From assembly GCF_002043095.1 (NCBI RefSeq), contig NZ_MVOC01000025.1:1-46097 (forward strand): a stretch of 46,097 nt of DNA. Direction: 5' to 3'. Both the position numbers and the translations under genes were made by a program. Each line of letters begins with the position of its first letter. The first letter of the stretch is position 1. Shown one piece after another: positions 32,787 through 42,281 of the stretch. Under the pieces are notes generated by a model, which saw only the letters and a list, made by a program, of their open reading frames with translations, made no database searches and had not been told where the DNA came from. Source of the stretch: Mycobacterium sp. AT1. GTDB lineage: Bacteria; Actinomycetota; Actinomycetes; Mycobacteriales; Mycobacteriaceae.

Positions 32787-33977
32787 TTACTTGCCTGGGC
32801 CGTAGAGCCCGAAGCGCAGGTCGGGATCGCCAGGAGTCCAGGTGTTGCTGAACTGCGAACGCTCGCCCATCGCCACGACACGGCGCAACAGGGCGTCGCT
32901 CATCTGGAGTTGGGCGGGCTCCCACTTCACCAGTGCTGCCGCGACGTCACCGCCGGCGTCGGCGAGTGCGGAGGCCAGCGCCCACCCGTCGGCCGCAGCC
33001 TTGGCCGTTCCCGCCGCGGCGTGTGGACGGGCCGCGCAGGCGGCGTCACCGATGAGCGCCACCCGACCCATCGCCATTCGGGCCGACCGGCTGTCGGAAA
33101 CGACCTGTAGGTAAGGGGTTTTGGTGGCCCGGATGACGCTCGCGATCGCCGGTGCCATGCGCTCGGAGGCCGTCTGCTTCATCTCGTCGACGTAGCGGTC
33201 CTGCACCTGGCCCGGGTGCACGGACACTGAGCCGGCGAAACCGCGCTTGTCGATCAGCATCTCGGTCAGGTCGGGCCCGGCGGGCACGTTGCGGTACCAG
33301 ACGTAGTTCATCAGCCGGTCTTCGATGCTGAGGCTGTTCTCGCCGGGGATCGGGTACATCGTGATGTGCGAGTTGGGGATCACCTGATAGGTGATGGCGT
33401 CCTGCAGGACTTCCCGCGTCGCGGCGTCGAGGTCGCGCAGCGCGACGGTGCCCCGCCACCCGACGTATCCCGAGTAGTGCAGCCCGGATTCGGGGTCGAA
33501 CCGTTCACGCGCCACCGAGGTGACGCCGTCGGCGAAGACCACGAGGTCGGCGGATTCCCGCCGACCGCTGACGAAGCGGACGGTGACCCCGTCGTCGTGT
33601 TCGCTGAATCCGCAGGCATATTCGCCGTAGTGGTAGCGCTCGGTGCCGAAGTCGGCGAGCAGCGCGCGGTAGAACGTGCCCCACGAGGTGTAGGTCCAGG
33701 TGCACTCCTCGCGGTACTCCACGTCACCCTCCGGGGTGAGGTATTGGACCGCGGAGGTCGACGTGCTGAGGTCGGCGAGGTTCTGCGTGCTGCGTTCGGT
33801 GAACCAGCGCACGGTGTCCGGTTGGAGGACGATGCCGCTGCCCCGGCCGTCGAGCGCGGTGGGGGTCCGCTCGTAGACGTCGACGGTGAATCCGAGGTCG
33901 CGCAGCAGCAGTGCGGCGGTGAGACCGCCGATCGATCCACCGACGACGATGGCGTGTGAGTTGGAGTAGTCGGTCAT
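32787..33977 (-). CDS. FAD-dependent monooxygenase (dihydroxypyridine hydroxylase-like) 1
   Basis: The protein has 396 residues and is a group A flavin hydroxylase. FAD-binding VVGGSIGGL is at 11-19, the DG motif is in VVFADGVTS, and the GD motif is in LIGDAACAARPHAAAGTAKA. The RPHxAxGTxKA form recalls 2,6-dihydroxypyridine 3-monooxygenase of nicotine degradation more than phenol hydroxylases. The start ATG 33977 overlaps the MFS stop as ATGA. A paralogue occurs at 38816, so the cluster probably performs two ring hydroxylations or serves two substrates. Substrate assignment is inference. Confidence 0.85.
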   Translation of the reverse strand: MTDYSNSHAIVVGGSIGGLTAALLLRDLGFTVDVYERTPTALDGRGSGIVLQPDTVRWFTERSTQNLADLSTSTSAVQYLTPEGDVEYREECTWTYTSWGTFYRALLADFGTERYHYGEYACGFSEHDDGVTVRFVSGRRESADLVVFADGVTSVARERFDPESGLHYSGYVGWRGTVALRDLDAATREVLQDAITYQVIPNSHITMYPIPGENSLSIEDRLMNYVWYRNVPAGPDLTEMLIDKRGFAGSVSVHPGQVQDRYVDEMKQTASERMAPAIASVIRATKTPYLQVVSDSRSARMAMGRVALIGDAACAARPHAAAGTAKAAADGWALASALADAGGDVAAALVKWEPAQLQMSDALLRRVVAMGERSQFSNTWTPGDPDLRFGLYGPGK

Positions 33978-35344
33978 GAAGCGCTCTTCTCGGTGGACTG
34001 AAGGGGTTGTGCGGGAATGGCGTCGACCGGAAGGGCGTCCCCGCGGGTCTCCTTGCAGAACGCCAGGCCGACGACGGCGATGAGGCCGAAGGCCGCCACC
34101 ACCGCGGTGGCGATGCCGAGGTTGCCGCCGAACCACGAGGTGGCGATGGCGCCGGCAGCGAGCGGGCCGAGAGCGGTGACGTAACGGCCCACGCTGTTGC
34201 ACACGGCAAGTGCGGTGGCGCGGACGCTCGGCGGGAACAGTTCGGGGGCGTAGATGAACGTCCCGGACAGTGCGCCGAACAAGCCGAAGCCGAGAAGTGG
34301 CATGACGAAGAGGTATTCGGTGTAGGCACGGTCGAACGGGAAGGTCCACGCCACGGTCACGGCAGAGACGCCAAAGCTGACGAGGAAGGCCTTGCGTCGG
34401 CCGATCGCATCGGCAAGGAAGCCCCATGAGGCGTAGCCGACGATGCCACCGGCGTTGAACAGCATGGCGGCGGTGGCCACCCGGTGATCGGCCAGCCCGG
34501 TCGGCAAGTTCTCGGCCGCGGTGAGCTGGCGGATGATCTGTGGGTACCAGGTGGACACGCTCCAGAAGGTGATGAGCGCTCCGGACGCGAGGGCCGTGCA
34601 GATCAGCATCGGCCGCCGGAACGGCGGTACCAGCAGCCTGCGAAGGACGAACTGGTCGGCAGCGGTACTGGTGCCGTTGTTCTTTCGTTCCCGGCGGGCG
34701 GTCAGGTGGGCGTTGATCTCGGGTGGTTCCGGCACGTAGCGGCGGATGAACCACACCACCAGCGCGGGCAGTCCGGCCAGCGCCAGCATCAGTCGCCAGC
34801 CGTGGCTACCCCAGAGGGCGTAGGCGGCGGCGGCCGCGAAGAAGCCGGCGGCGTAGCCCGACATCATGATTCCGCCTGCCCGGGCGCGGTAGCGGTTGCG
34901 CCAGGTCTCGGCGATCAGGGCGGCGCCGACGGGTGCCTCCACTCCGGAGCCCAATCCCGCGATGAAGCGCAGGATTCCGAGCTGCCACCAGGTGTCTGCA
35001 AAGGCCGCCAACGCGCTGAAGACGGCGTAGGTGAGAATGCCAAGCGACAGCACCCTGGTGCGACCGAAGTAGTCGGCCAGGACGCCGAACAGGATGCCGC
35101 CCGTCGCCCACCCGATCAAGAACAGGGCGACGGTCATGCCGCCGTAGTAGCCGATCGTGGCGGGGCCGGCCTGCAGCCCGCTGTTGGGGAGCAGCTCGCT
35201 CATCGCCGGCCCGAGGACCAGGATGTAGAGGCTGCCTGCGAAGCCGTCGAGACCCCAGCCGAGGGTGGTGCCCGCGAGGACGAGCCACTGGGTGCGGGTG
35301 ATCTCCTTGCGCCACCCCTGAGGTGGTGCGGTACTGGACGTCAT
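33974..35344 (-). CDS. MFS transporter (aromatic acid:H+ symporter-like)
   Basis: The protein has 456 residues and about 12 transmembrane helices. The MFS signature between TM2 and TM3 is GVLADYFGRTR, and GFLADAIGRRK repeats it between TM8 and TM9. LGWGLDGFAGSLYILVLGP in TM1 resembles metabolite:H+ symporters for benzoate-like acids and metabolites. AAAGGA precedes ATG 35344. It lies between the aldehyde dehydrogenase and the FAD monooxygenase, so it probably imports the growth substrate. Confidence 0.9.
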   Translation of the reverse strand: MTSSTAPPQGWRKEITRTQWLVLAGTTLGWGLDGFAGSLYILVLGPAMSELLPNSGLQAGPATIGYYGGMTVALFLIGWATGGILFGVLADYFGRTRVLSLGILTYAVFSALAAFADTWWQLGILRFIAGLGSGVEAPVGAALIAETWRNRYRARAGGIMMSGYAAGFFAAAAAYALWGSHGWRLMLALAGLPALVVWFIRRYVPEPPEINAHLTARRERKNNGTSTAADQFVLRRLLVPPFRRPMLICTALASGALITFWSVSTWYPQIIRQLTAAENLPTGLADHRVATAAMLFNAGGIVGYASWGFLADAIGRRKAFLVSFGVSAVTVAWTFPFDRAYTEYLFVMPLLGFGLFGALSGTFIYAPELFPPSVRATALAVCNSVGRYVTALGPLAAGAIATSWFGGNLGIATAVVAAFGLIAVVGLAFCKETRGDALPVDAIPAQPLQSTEKSAS

Positions 35345-35382
35345 GTGAATTCCTTTCGTGCGACGAGTGATTCGATGGTGGA

Positions 35383-36861
35383 TCAGTTCAACCGGCCGGT
35401 TTCCCCACCGCCGTACCAGTCGACGTGATCGGCGGCGGTGCGGACGACGACGGTCTTGATCCAGGAGAAGTCGTCGAACGACTCGGATCCGGCGTCCTTG
35501 CCGAGACCCGATTCCTTCACTCCGCCCCATGGCAGGGACGGCTCGAGGCGATGGTGGTCGTTGACCCAGACCATGCCCGCCACGATGTTGGATGCGACGC
35601 GGTGGGCGCGACCGACGTCGGTGGTCCACACTCCGGCGCCGAGGCCGTAGCGGTTGTCGTTGGCCATCCGCACGGCCTCGTCCTCGTCGTCGAACGGGAT
35701 GACGACGGCGACCGGACCGAAGATCTCCTCCATGGCGACGGTGTTGGCCATGGTGGCGTCGGCGATCACGGTCGGCTCGAGGAAGAAGCCCTCCCGCAAC
35801 GCTTCTGGCAGTTCGGGCACTCCGCCGCCCGCGGCCAGCTGGGCGCCTTCGTCGACTCCGGTCTGGATCAGAGCCTGAACCTTGTCGCGTTGACGCGCGC
35901 TGATCAGCGGGCCCAGCTGGGTGTCGGCATCGGTGGGGTCACCGATGCGGATGGCGCGGGCGCGTTCCGAAAGGGCGGCGACGAACTGGTCGTACACGTT
36001 GCGCTGCACCAGGAATCGTGATCCGGCGACACAGGATTGACCCGCGGCGACGAAGGCGGAGAACGCGGCGCCCTCGGCGGCGACCACGGGGTCGACGTCG
36101 TCGAACACGATGACGGGGGTCTTGCCGCCGAGTTCGGCTGTCACTCTGGCGAACCGGGAGGCCGTGGCGATCGCCGCCGCGCGGCCCGCCTCGGTGCCGC
36201 CGGTCAGCGTGATCTTTGCGACGTCGGGGTGCTGGGTGAGCCGGGCCCCGGCCGCCCTGGCACCGGTGACCACGTTGACCACGCCGTCGGGCAGGCCGGC
36301 CTCGGCCATGATGTCGGCCAGCACCAGGGTGGTCAGCGGCGTCAGCTCCGACGGCTTGACCACGACGGTGTTGCCGTTGGCCAAGGCGGCGGACACGCTG
36401 CGGGCAAGGATGAGCAGGGGATGGTTGAACGGGGTGATGATGCCGCAGACGCCGAGCGGGCGACGCTCCTGATAGGTCAGGTACGGGCCGTCACCGGGCA
36501 GGACCGCCTGGCGCTGAGCGGCCAGCAGTCCCGCGTTGTAGCGGAACCACTCCGGCACCCGGGACAACTGCGCGCGGGTCTCGGTGATCGGCCGCCCGTT
36601 GTTCTCGGCCTCCAGCGTGTAGAGCCGGTCGGCGTTGGCCTCGATCGCGTCGGCGATGCGCAGCAGCAGGCGGGCCCGTTGGCTGCGAACCAGCGCCGGC
36701 CACTGCCCACTCTCGAATGCCGCCTTCGCCTTGGCGACGGCCGCGTCGACGCCGGCAGCGCCGTGTTCGGCGACCGTCTCGATGACGGCGCCGGTTGCGG
36801 GGTTGAGGATGTCGCGAACGTCGGCGTGGGTGGCGGTCGTGCCAGGGACGGTGGTGGTCAT
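35383..36861 (-). CDS. NAD(P)-dependent aldehyde dehydrogenase
   Basis: The protein has 492 residues and oxidises an aldehyde to an acid. Catalytic C277 (GQSCVAG), general base E243 (ELGGKTP) and N146 (TPFNHP) are present, as is the NAD-binding GGTEAGR region. It is most like benzaldehyde or betaine aldehyde dehydrogenase types, and the substrate is unknown. It is first in the leftward operon, divergent from the PucR-type regulator. The start ATG 36861 fits homologue length. An upstream in-frame ATG would extend into the shared promoter region. Confidence 0.92.
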   Translation of the reverse strand: MTTTVPGTTATHADVRDILNPATGAVIETVAEHGAAGVDAAVAKAKAAFESGQWPALVRSQRARLLLRIADAIEANADRLYTLEAENNGRPITETRAQLSRVPEWFRYNAGLLAAQRQAVLPGDGPYLTYQERRPLGVCGIITPFNHPLLILARSVSAALANGNTVVVKPSELTPLTTLVLADIMAEAGLPDGVVNVVTGARAAGARLTQHPDVAKITLTGGTEAGRAAAIATASRFARVTAELGGKTPVIVFDDVDPVVAAEGAAFSAFVAAGQSCVAGSRFLVQRNVYDQFVAALSERARAIRIGDPTDADTQLGPLISARQRDKVQALIQTGVDEGAQLAAGGGVPELPEALREGFFLEPTVIADATMANTVAMEEIFGPVAVVIPFDDEDEAVRMANDNRYGLGAGVWTTDVGRAHRVASNIVAGMVWVNDHHRLEPSLPWGGVKESGLGKDAGSESFDDFSWIKTVVVRTAADHVDWYGGGETGRLN

Positions 36862-36896
36862 GGATATGAGTGTCGTCACAGTCCACGTGGCCCTCA

Positions 36897-36912
36897 ATGT
36901 CGAGCAAGACAT
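36897..36912. promoter_or_regulatory. Inverted repeat between divergent catabolic operons
   Basis: ATGTC (36897-36901) and GACAT (36908-36912) form a short perfect inverted repeat with a six-base spacer in the 91-base gap between the aldehyde dehydrogenase and regulator genes. It is a candidate binding site for the PucR-type activator. The evidence is positional and weak. Confidence 0.3.
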
Positions 36913-36952
36913 CATTCGGCCAATGCTGTGTGCTTCAGAACACTCACGTGGG

Positions 36953-38740
36953 ATGCTGGTCCGCATGGCGGTGGATGCGGAGCGGCAGCCGGCGGCCGAG
37001 CTGGTCACGTGGTTGAGCGCGCTGCGCGAGCTGAGTTCGGCGTCGACGTCGGCTGGCGACCTTCGTCAGGTCCTCGACCTCGTCGCCGACACGGCGAGAT
37101 CTCTTCTCGGATATGACTTTTGCGGCGTGCTGACGCCTGACGCGGCCGGCGAGGCCCTCGTCATCATGGGGTGGAGTGGACTGTCCGACGAATACGTGAG
37201 CCGCGTCAACACCGATCGTCCGGTCCGGCTCGGCAGCGGCTCACCGTCGAGCCAAGCCTTCGAAACCGGCCAGCCCGTGGCCATCCGCGACATCGACGCC
37301 GAAGCCGAGTTCACGCCGTGGGGTGGCGTCGCCCGTGAGCAGGGGTACCGCGCGATCATCTGTGTGCCGCTCGTCGCCGGGGAGCAAGTCCTTGGCACCC
37401 TCAACGGGTATTACGCCCCTGTTCACACGTTCACCGGCAGCGAGGTCGAACGGCTGACCCTGTTGGCCAACCACGCCGCGATCGCGCTGACGTCGGCCAG
37501 CAGGCTCGACCAGCTGCGCCAACTCAACGAGTCGCTGCGCGAACAACGCGACGCGCTGACACGCTCGGAACAGATTCACGAGCGACTGCTGTCGGTGACG
37601 TTGAGGTCGGGCGGACTCAGTGGCATCGCCGCGGTGATCGCCGAGCTGATCGGGCGCGCGGTGCTCATCGACGACGCCCGTAACGTCGTCCTCGCCGCCG
37701 CCGGTGACGCCGCCGAGCTGCCTGACGACGACTGGCGTGCCGCGGCCGTCGTCGACGGGTCGGTGGCGTCGGCGCCGGTGCTGCTCGAGGGTCTCGAGGG
37801 TTCGGCGTACTTCGTCTCCGTCGCCCGGCTGGGTGACGACGCCGTGGCCCGAATTTGGTTCCCCCGTGGGGAATCCGCGCTCGACCCGGTCGGCGTGCGC
37901 GCCGTCGAGCACGCGTCGATCGTGATCTCGCTGGAGCTGCTGCGCATTCGGACCGCCGCCGAGGTGGAGCACCGATTGCGCGGCGAGCTGCTGGCCGAGT
38001 TGTTCAGCAGCGGGCCAATCGTTTCCGAGCAGCTCTTGCAGCGCGCCCAGCGGTTGGGCCACGACCCGACGCGACCCCACGTCGTCGTGGTTGGCTCACT
38101 GGGCTCGGCCGACGAGCCCGCCGAGAGCCGGCTCTACCAACGGTCGCTGACGCTCGTCGCCGAACTCGCCCACTCGCGGCGGCCGCGGCCACTCACCGCG
38201 ATGCATCGCGGCAACGTCGTCACGCTGTGGCCCGCCGACGGTGAACCCGGGGATGACGCGGCCGAATTGATCCGCAGGGCAATGGGTTCGGTGTCGCGGT
38301 CAGCCGACGCGACGGTGGCGGTCTCTGCGCCGGGGGAGCACGGCTACGGCGAGGCGTATCGCATGGCGAAGGGAGCACTGGACATCGCCATGCGCGCCGG
38401 GCGCACCAACACCGTTGTGCGACTGGAGGAGCTGGGCGTGCTCGGCCTGCTGCTGCAACTCGAGGACTCCACGCAATTGGTGGCCTTCGCCGGGCGCACG
38501 CTGGGTCCGCTGCTCGACTACGACGCCGTCCACCGCACCGACCTCGTCCACACGCTGCGCACCCACTTCGCCTGCAAGCTCGACCGAAGCCGGACGGCCG
38601 GTGCCCTGCACATCCACCCGAACACCGTCACCCAGCGGCTTCGCCGCATCGAACAGCTCTGCGGCGTCGCCCTCGCGGACCCGGCGGTCGCCTTGCAGTT
38701 CAGTGCCGCGCTGACGGTGCTGGACGTGGCGAGCGTGTAG
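36953..38740 (+). CDS. GAF domain-containing PucR-family transcriptional regulator
   Basis: The protein has about 595 residues. An N-terminal GAF domain (about 30-190) is followed by a helical linker (LRQLNESLREQRDALTRSE), a CdaR GGDEF-like region (about 390-480) and the C-terminal PucR helix-turn-helix (about 540-590, HTLRTHFACKLDRSRTAGALHIHPNTVTQRLRRIE, split in two helices). Such proteins sense pathway metabolites and activate adjacent catabolic operons. It sits divergent from the aldehyde dehydrogenase operon and upstream of the molybdenum hydroxylase genes, so it probably controls both. The start is uncertain: ATG 36923, 36953 and 36965 are all possible. Confidence 0.88.
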   Translation: MLVRMAVDAERQPAAELVTWLSALRELSSASTSAGDLRQVLDLVADTARSLLGYDFCGVLTPDAAGEALVIMGWSGLSDEYVSRVNTDRPVRLGSGSPSSQAFETGQPVAIRDIDAEAEFTPWGGVAREQGYRAIICVPLVAGEQVLGTLNGYYAPVHTFTGSEVERLTLLANHAAIALTSASRLDQLRQLNESLREQRDALTRSEQIHERLLSVTLRSGGLSGIAAVIAELIGRAVLIDDARNVVLAAAGDAAELPDDDWRAAAVVDGSVASAPVLLEGLEGSAYFVSVARLGDDAVARIWFPRGESALDPVGVRAVEHASIVISLELLRIRTAAEVEHRLRGELLAELFSSGPIVSEQLLQRAQRLGHDPTRPHVVVVGSLGSADEPAESRLYQRSLTLVAELAHSRRPRPLTAMHRGNVVTLWPADGEPGDDAAELIRRAMGSVSRSADATVAVSAPGEHGYGEAYRMAKGALDIAMRAGRTNTVVRLEELGVLGLLLQLEDSTQLVAFAGRTLGPLLDYDAVHRTDLVHTLRTHFACKLDRSRTAGALHIHPNTVTQRLRRIEQLCGVALADPAVALQFSAALTVLDVASV

Positions 38741-38815
38741 TCGGGCACATACCTCTGCCGAAGGTGTGTGCACGGCGACATTGTCGAGCGTGACCCTGCC
38801 GACGAGGCTGGCATC

Positions 38816-39994
38816 ATGACCACTGCCGCCGCCCACTCGTTCACGGCGGCGATCGTCGGCGGGTCCGTCGGCGGACTCGCGACCGCCCACGAACTCCGGT
38901 CCGTCGGCGCCGACGTCACCGTCTACGAGCGGTCGGTCGACCGAACCCAACCGCGCGGCGCAGGCATCGTCATGCAGGCCGAGGTCGAGTCGCTGCTGTC
39001 CCGCCTCGGTGTCTCGGTGCCGTCGGTCAGCGTGCAGCTGCAGGAACGTCAGCAACTGCACCGCGACGGCCGGATCGGCCGCTACGAGGCGCCGCAGTGG
39101 ATGACGGCCTGGGACACCCTGTACGCCACGCTGCGGGCGCCGCTCGGCGACGTCTGCTACCGCCTTGGCAGTGAACTCCACGATCTGAGCGTCGAAAGTG
39201 ACCGTGTCACCGCGACATTCGTCGACGGCCACCGGACGACGACCGACCTTCTGATCGGGGCGGACGGTGTCGGGTCCACCACGCGCGGCCTGCTTCGACT
39301 GCCAGGAGACATCGCCTACGCCGGCTACGTCGCCTGGCGTGGACTCGAGCCGGAGGCAGACCTTCCCGCAGGCTTGGTCGACCTGCTCGCCGAGCGGTTC
39401 ACCTCATTCGGCGCCCCCGGCATGCAGATGCTCTGCTACCTGGTTCCCGGTGCGAACGGCGAGTTGGAGCGTGGCTCGCGGCGCGTCAACTGGGTCTGGT
39501 ACGTCAACACCGCCGAGAGCAGCCTCGGACGGCTGCTCACCGGCACGTCCGGCCGGCGCTACGACAACTTCCTGCCACCGGGGGAGCTCACCGCGGAGAA
39601 TCTGACCGAGGTGACCACACTGGCCGAACGGATGCTGCCCGGCCCGTTCGTCGAGCTGATCGGGCAGTCGCACGTCTTCATGCAGCCGGTGTTCGACCTG
39701 CCGCCGTCGCGGATGGTCGCCGACCGCGTGATGCTCCTCGGCGACGCGGCGGGAACCGTGCGCCCGCACACCGCCTCCGGCACGTCGAAGGCTCTCGGCG
39801 ACGCCGCGACTCTGGCGCGTGCCATCCACGGCTGGATGCCGCCCGCGAGCCTGCCCCAACAGCGGCTCGGGTCGTGGGAGGCGCACCGGTTGACACACCT
39901 CGAATCGGTGGCGCGGTCGGGTATCCGATTGGCCGCCCAATCACTGCTCGGCCCTGCCGGCCCCGATCATTTGGCATGCGTCGATACCCGCTAG
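38816..39994 (+). CDS. FAD-dependent monooxygenase (dihydroxypyridine hydroxylase-like) 2
   Basis: The protein has 392 residues. FAD-binding IVGGSVGGL begins at residue 13, the DG motif is LLIGADGVGS, and the GD motif is LLGDAAGTVRPHTASGTSKA. The family is the same as the protein at 32787, but the sequences are clearly diverged. ATG 38816 (MTTAAAHSF) was chosen over GTG 38768 because the family fold starts about ten residues later and GAGG lies upstream. It is placed between the regulator and the molybdenum hydroxylase, so it may hydroxylate a product of that enzyme. The stop lies in the centre of a hairpin. Confidence 0.85.
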   Translation: MTTAAAHSFTAAIVGGSVGGLATAHELRSVGADVTVYERSVDRTQPRGAGIVMQAEVESLLSRLGVSVPSVSVQLQERQQLHRDGRIGRYEAPQWMTAWDTLYATLRAPLGDVCYRLGSELHDLSVESDRVTATFVDGHRTTTDLLIGADGVGSTTRGLLRLPGDIAYAGYVAWRGLEPEADLPAGLVDLLAERFTSFGAPGMQMLCYLVPGANGELERGSRRVNWVWYVNTAESSLGRLLTGTSGRRYDNFLPPGELTAENLTEVTTLAERMLPGPFVELIGQSHVFMQPVFDLPPSRMVADRVMLLGDAAGTVRPHTASGTSKALGDAATLARAIHGWMPPASLPQQRLGSWEAHRLTHLESVARSGIRLAAQSLLGPAGPDHLACVDTR

Positions 39995-40001
39995 CGGGTA
40001 T
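39984..40001 (+). terminator. Hairpin across the monooxygenase stop codon
   Basis: ATACCCGC (39984-39991) and GCGGGTAT (39994-40001) form a perfect stem with loop TA, and the TAG stop codon (39992-39994) lies at its tip. It may weaken transcription into the following hydroxylase genes or protect the upstream mRNA. Confidence 0.5.
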
Positions 40002-40058
40002 TGGTGATGGCAACCAGCAGCATCGACGTGAACTGTGTTGAGAGGCGAGGGTGATGAC

Positions 40059-42281
40059 ATGACGCCGACCGCAGACGCGATGGGGATCATCGGCGCCCCG
40101 ATGAACCGAGTCGATGGCATCGAGAAGGTGACCGGGCACGCGACCTACACCGCGGACGTCGTCGTCCCGGAAGTTACGTACGCCATGCTGGTGCAATCGG
40201 AGATCCCGCACGGCACCGTCACCGCCGACTCGCTGCGCGCCAGCACCGAACGCGCCCTCGCGGCGTCGGGGGTGCTTCACGTTCTGACGCCGCTGAATTG
40301 TCCTGGGCTGCACGCCCCGCCACGGCAGATGAGCGACGACCTGCCCCTGGAGCGACGGCCGCCGCTGTCCGATCTGACCGTGCAACACGTCGGGCAACAC
40401 ATGGCGCTGGTCGTCGCCGACACGCTGGAGAACGCCACGGCCGCGGCGTCGTCGTTCGAACTGGCCTACGAGGCCGCCCCACCCCAGCTCAGCGCGCGCG
40501 AGGTGCTCGACGACGGGGCACGCGCCGGGGACCGGGACGGTGAGGGTGACGGGGCCGTCCGCCACGGCGTCTACCAGCCGGACCACTTCGTCAAACTCGA
40601 AGAGGAGAAGCTGCAGGACAGCCGCGGCGCCGCCGACGAACCGGCAGGGGCCGCAAGGGTTTCGGCCACCTACACCACACCGCTGAACGCCCACTACCCG
40701 ATCGAGCTGTCGGCGACGATCGCCCAGTGGGACGACGATTTCCTCACCGTCCACGACACCACTCGCTGGATCACTGGGGAGCGGATGGCGCTGGCCGCCT
40801 ATCTCGGCATCCCCGAGGCCAAGATCCGCATCCTGTCCCCACTCGTCGGCGGCGCGTTCGGATCGAAGAGCTTCCTCTGGATGCACGTCGCGCTGTGCGC
40901 CGTCGCCTCGCGAGAAGTCGGGCGTCCCGTCAAGCTGGTGCTGACCCGCGACCAGATGTTCTCCTCCACCGGCCACCGCCCCCGAACCGAGCAGCACCTG
41001 TCCCTGGTCGCCGACGACGCGGCGCACATCCTGAGCACCGAGCAACACACCCTCACCGAGACCTCCACCGTCGCGCACTTTTGCGAACCCGTCGGCCTTT
41101 CGGCCCGGTTCCTCTACGACTCGCCACGGCTGGTCGTCTCCCACACCGTCGCCCGGATCAACTACCCCACACCGTGTTTCATGCGAGGACCGGGGGAGGC
41201 GCCGGGCCTGTTCGCCCTCGAAGTTGCGATGGACGAGCTGGCCTACGCCTCGAACGTCGACCCGATGGAACTCCGTCTGCGCAACGACACCGACCACGAC
41301 CAGGCCAGCGGCAAGGCGTGGTCGGGCAAGCACTTGCGCGAGTGCTACCTGCAGGGCGCAGAGCGCTTCGGCTGGGGCGATCGCCCGATGGCCCCTCGGT
41401 CGCTGCACCGTGACGGTCTCCGGGTGGGCTGGGGGATGGCCACCGCCACCTACCCCGGGCGACGGATGCCGGCGAGCTGCCGCGTCACCACCGACGCCTC
41501 CGGCACGGTGCGGTTCGCGTCGGCCACCCACGAAGTCGGCACCGGCGTCCGCACCGTGATGACCCAGATCGCCGCCGAGGCCGCGGGCCTCGACGTCGGA
41601 GGAGTCGGCTTCGACTCTGGCGACTCGCTGTTCCCCGACGCGCCCTACAGCGGGGCCTCGCAGACGACGGCCACCGTCGGCTCGGCGGTGCATCAGGCCG
41701 CCACCGAGTGGCGAAAGCGGTTGGACGGCATGGGCGGTCAGCTGGACCGCCTCACCCCCGGTCAACTCGAGACCCTGAACTTCACCACGACCAGCGAGGG
41801 CGCGGCCGACGGTGGTCCGACGTCCCAGTCCTTCGGCGCGCACTTCTGCGAGGTCACGGTCGACGAGGAGATCGGCCGGGTGTCGGTGACCCGCTGGGTC
41901 GCGATGATGGACTGCGGGCGGGTGCTCAACCCGAAGCTGGCGCGCAACCAGGTGATGGGCGGCATCACCTTTGGGCTCGGCATGGCACTGCTCGAACAGG
42001 TGCCCTACGACGCGCACACCGCGCAGCTCATCGGCGAGTACTACCTGCCTACCCATGCCGACCGGCCGGCGTTCGACATCGGTTTCGTCGACGTCCCCGA
42101 CTACGGACTCGACCCGGTCGGGGTGCGGGGAATCGGCGAGATCGGCACCTGCGGTGTGCCCGCGGCGATTTCGAATGCGATCTTCCACGCCACCGGCAAG
42201 CGGCTGCGCAACCTGCCGATCACTCTCGAGAACCTGATGAAGCCGTTCGACGACGAATCCGACCCCGGAGGCACCCCATGA
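40059..42281 (+). CDS. Molybdenum hydroxylase large subunit (PaoC/CoxL-type)
   Basis: The protein has 740 residues and belongs to the xanthine oxidase family. It binds molybdopterin cofactor and hydroxylates aldehydes or heterocycles with water. Cofactor-binding stretches include GGAFGSKSFLW, MRGPGEAPGLFALE and GIGEIGTCG, in which E694 is the expected catalytic base. The N-terminal region (RVDGIEKVTGHATYTADV) is typical. AGGGTG lies ten bases before ATG 40059. It is coupled to the small subunit by an ATGA overlap. Similarity to the E. coli aldehyde oxidoreductase PaoC is from memory. Confidence 0.9.
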   Translation: MTPTADAMGIIGAPMNRVDGIEKVTGHATYTADVVVPEVTYAMLVQSEIPHGTVTADSLRASTERALAASGVLHVLTPLNCPGLHAPPRQMSDDLPLERRPPLSDLTVQHVGQHMALVVADTLENATAAASSFELAYEAAPPQLSAREVLDDGARAGDRDGEGDGAVRHGVYQPDHFVKLEEEKLQDSRGAADEPAGAARVSATYTTPLNAHYPIELSATIAQWDDDFLTVHDTTRWITGERMALAAYLGIPEAKIRILSPLVGGAFGSKSFLWMHVALCAVASREVGRPVKLVLTRDQMFSSTGHRPRTEQHLSLVADDAAHILSTEQHTLTETSTVAHFCEPVGLSARFLYDSPRLVVSHTVARINYPTPCFMRGPGEAPGLFALEVAMDELAYASNVDPMELRLRNDTDHDQASGKAWSGKHLRECYLQGAERFGWGDRPMAPRSLHRDGLRVGWGMATATYPGRRMPASCRVTTDASGTVRFASATHEVGTGVRTVMTQIAAEAAGLDVGGVGFDSGDSLFPDAPYSGASQTTATVGSAVHQAATEWRKRLDGMGGQLDRLTPGQLETLNFTTTSEGAADGGPTSQSFGAHFCEVTVDEEIGRVSVTRWVAMMDCGRVLNPKLARNQVMGGITFGLGMALLEQVPYDAHTAQLIGEYYLPTHADRPAFDIGFVDVPDYGLDPVGVRGIGEIGTCGVPAAISNAIFHATGKRLRNLPITLENLMKPFDDESDPGGTP

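Noticed and set aside
39678..42188. Minus-strand open frame of 836 codons opposite the molybdenum hydroxylase
   Set aside because: It is antisense to the monooxygenase and large subunit, which have clear motifs.
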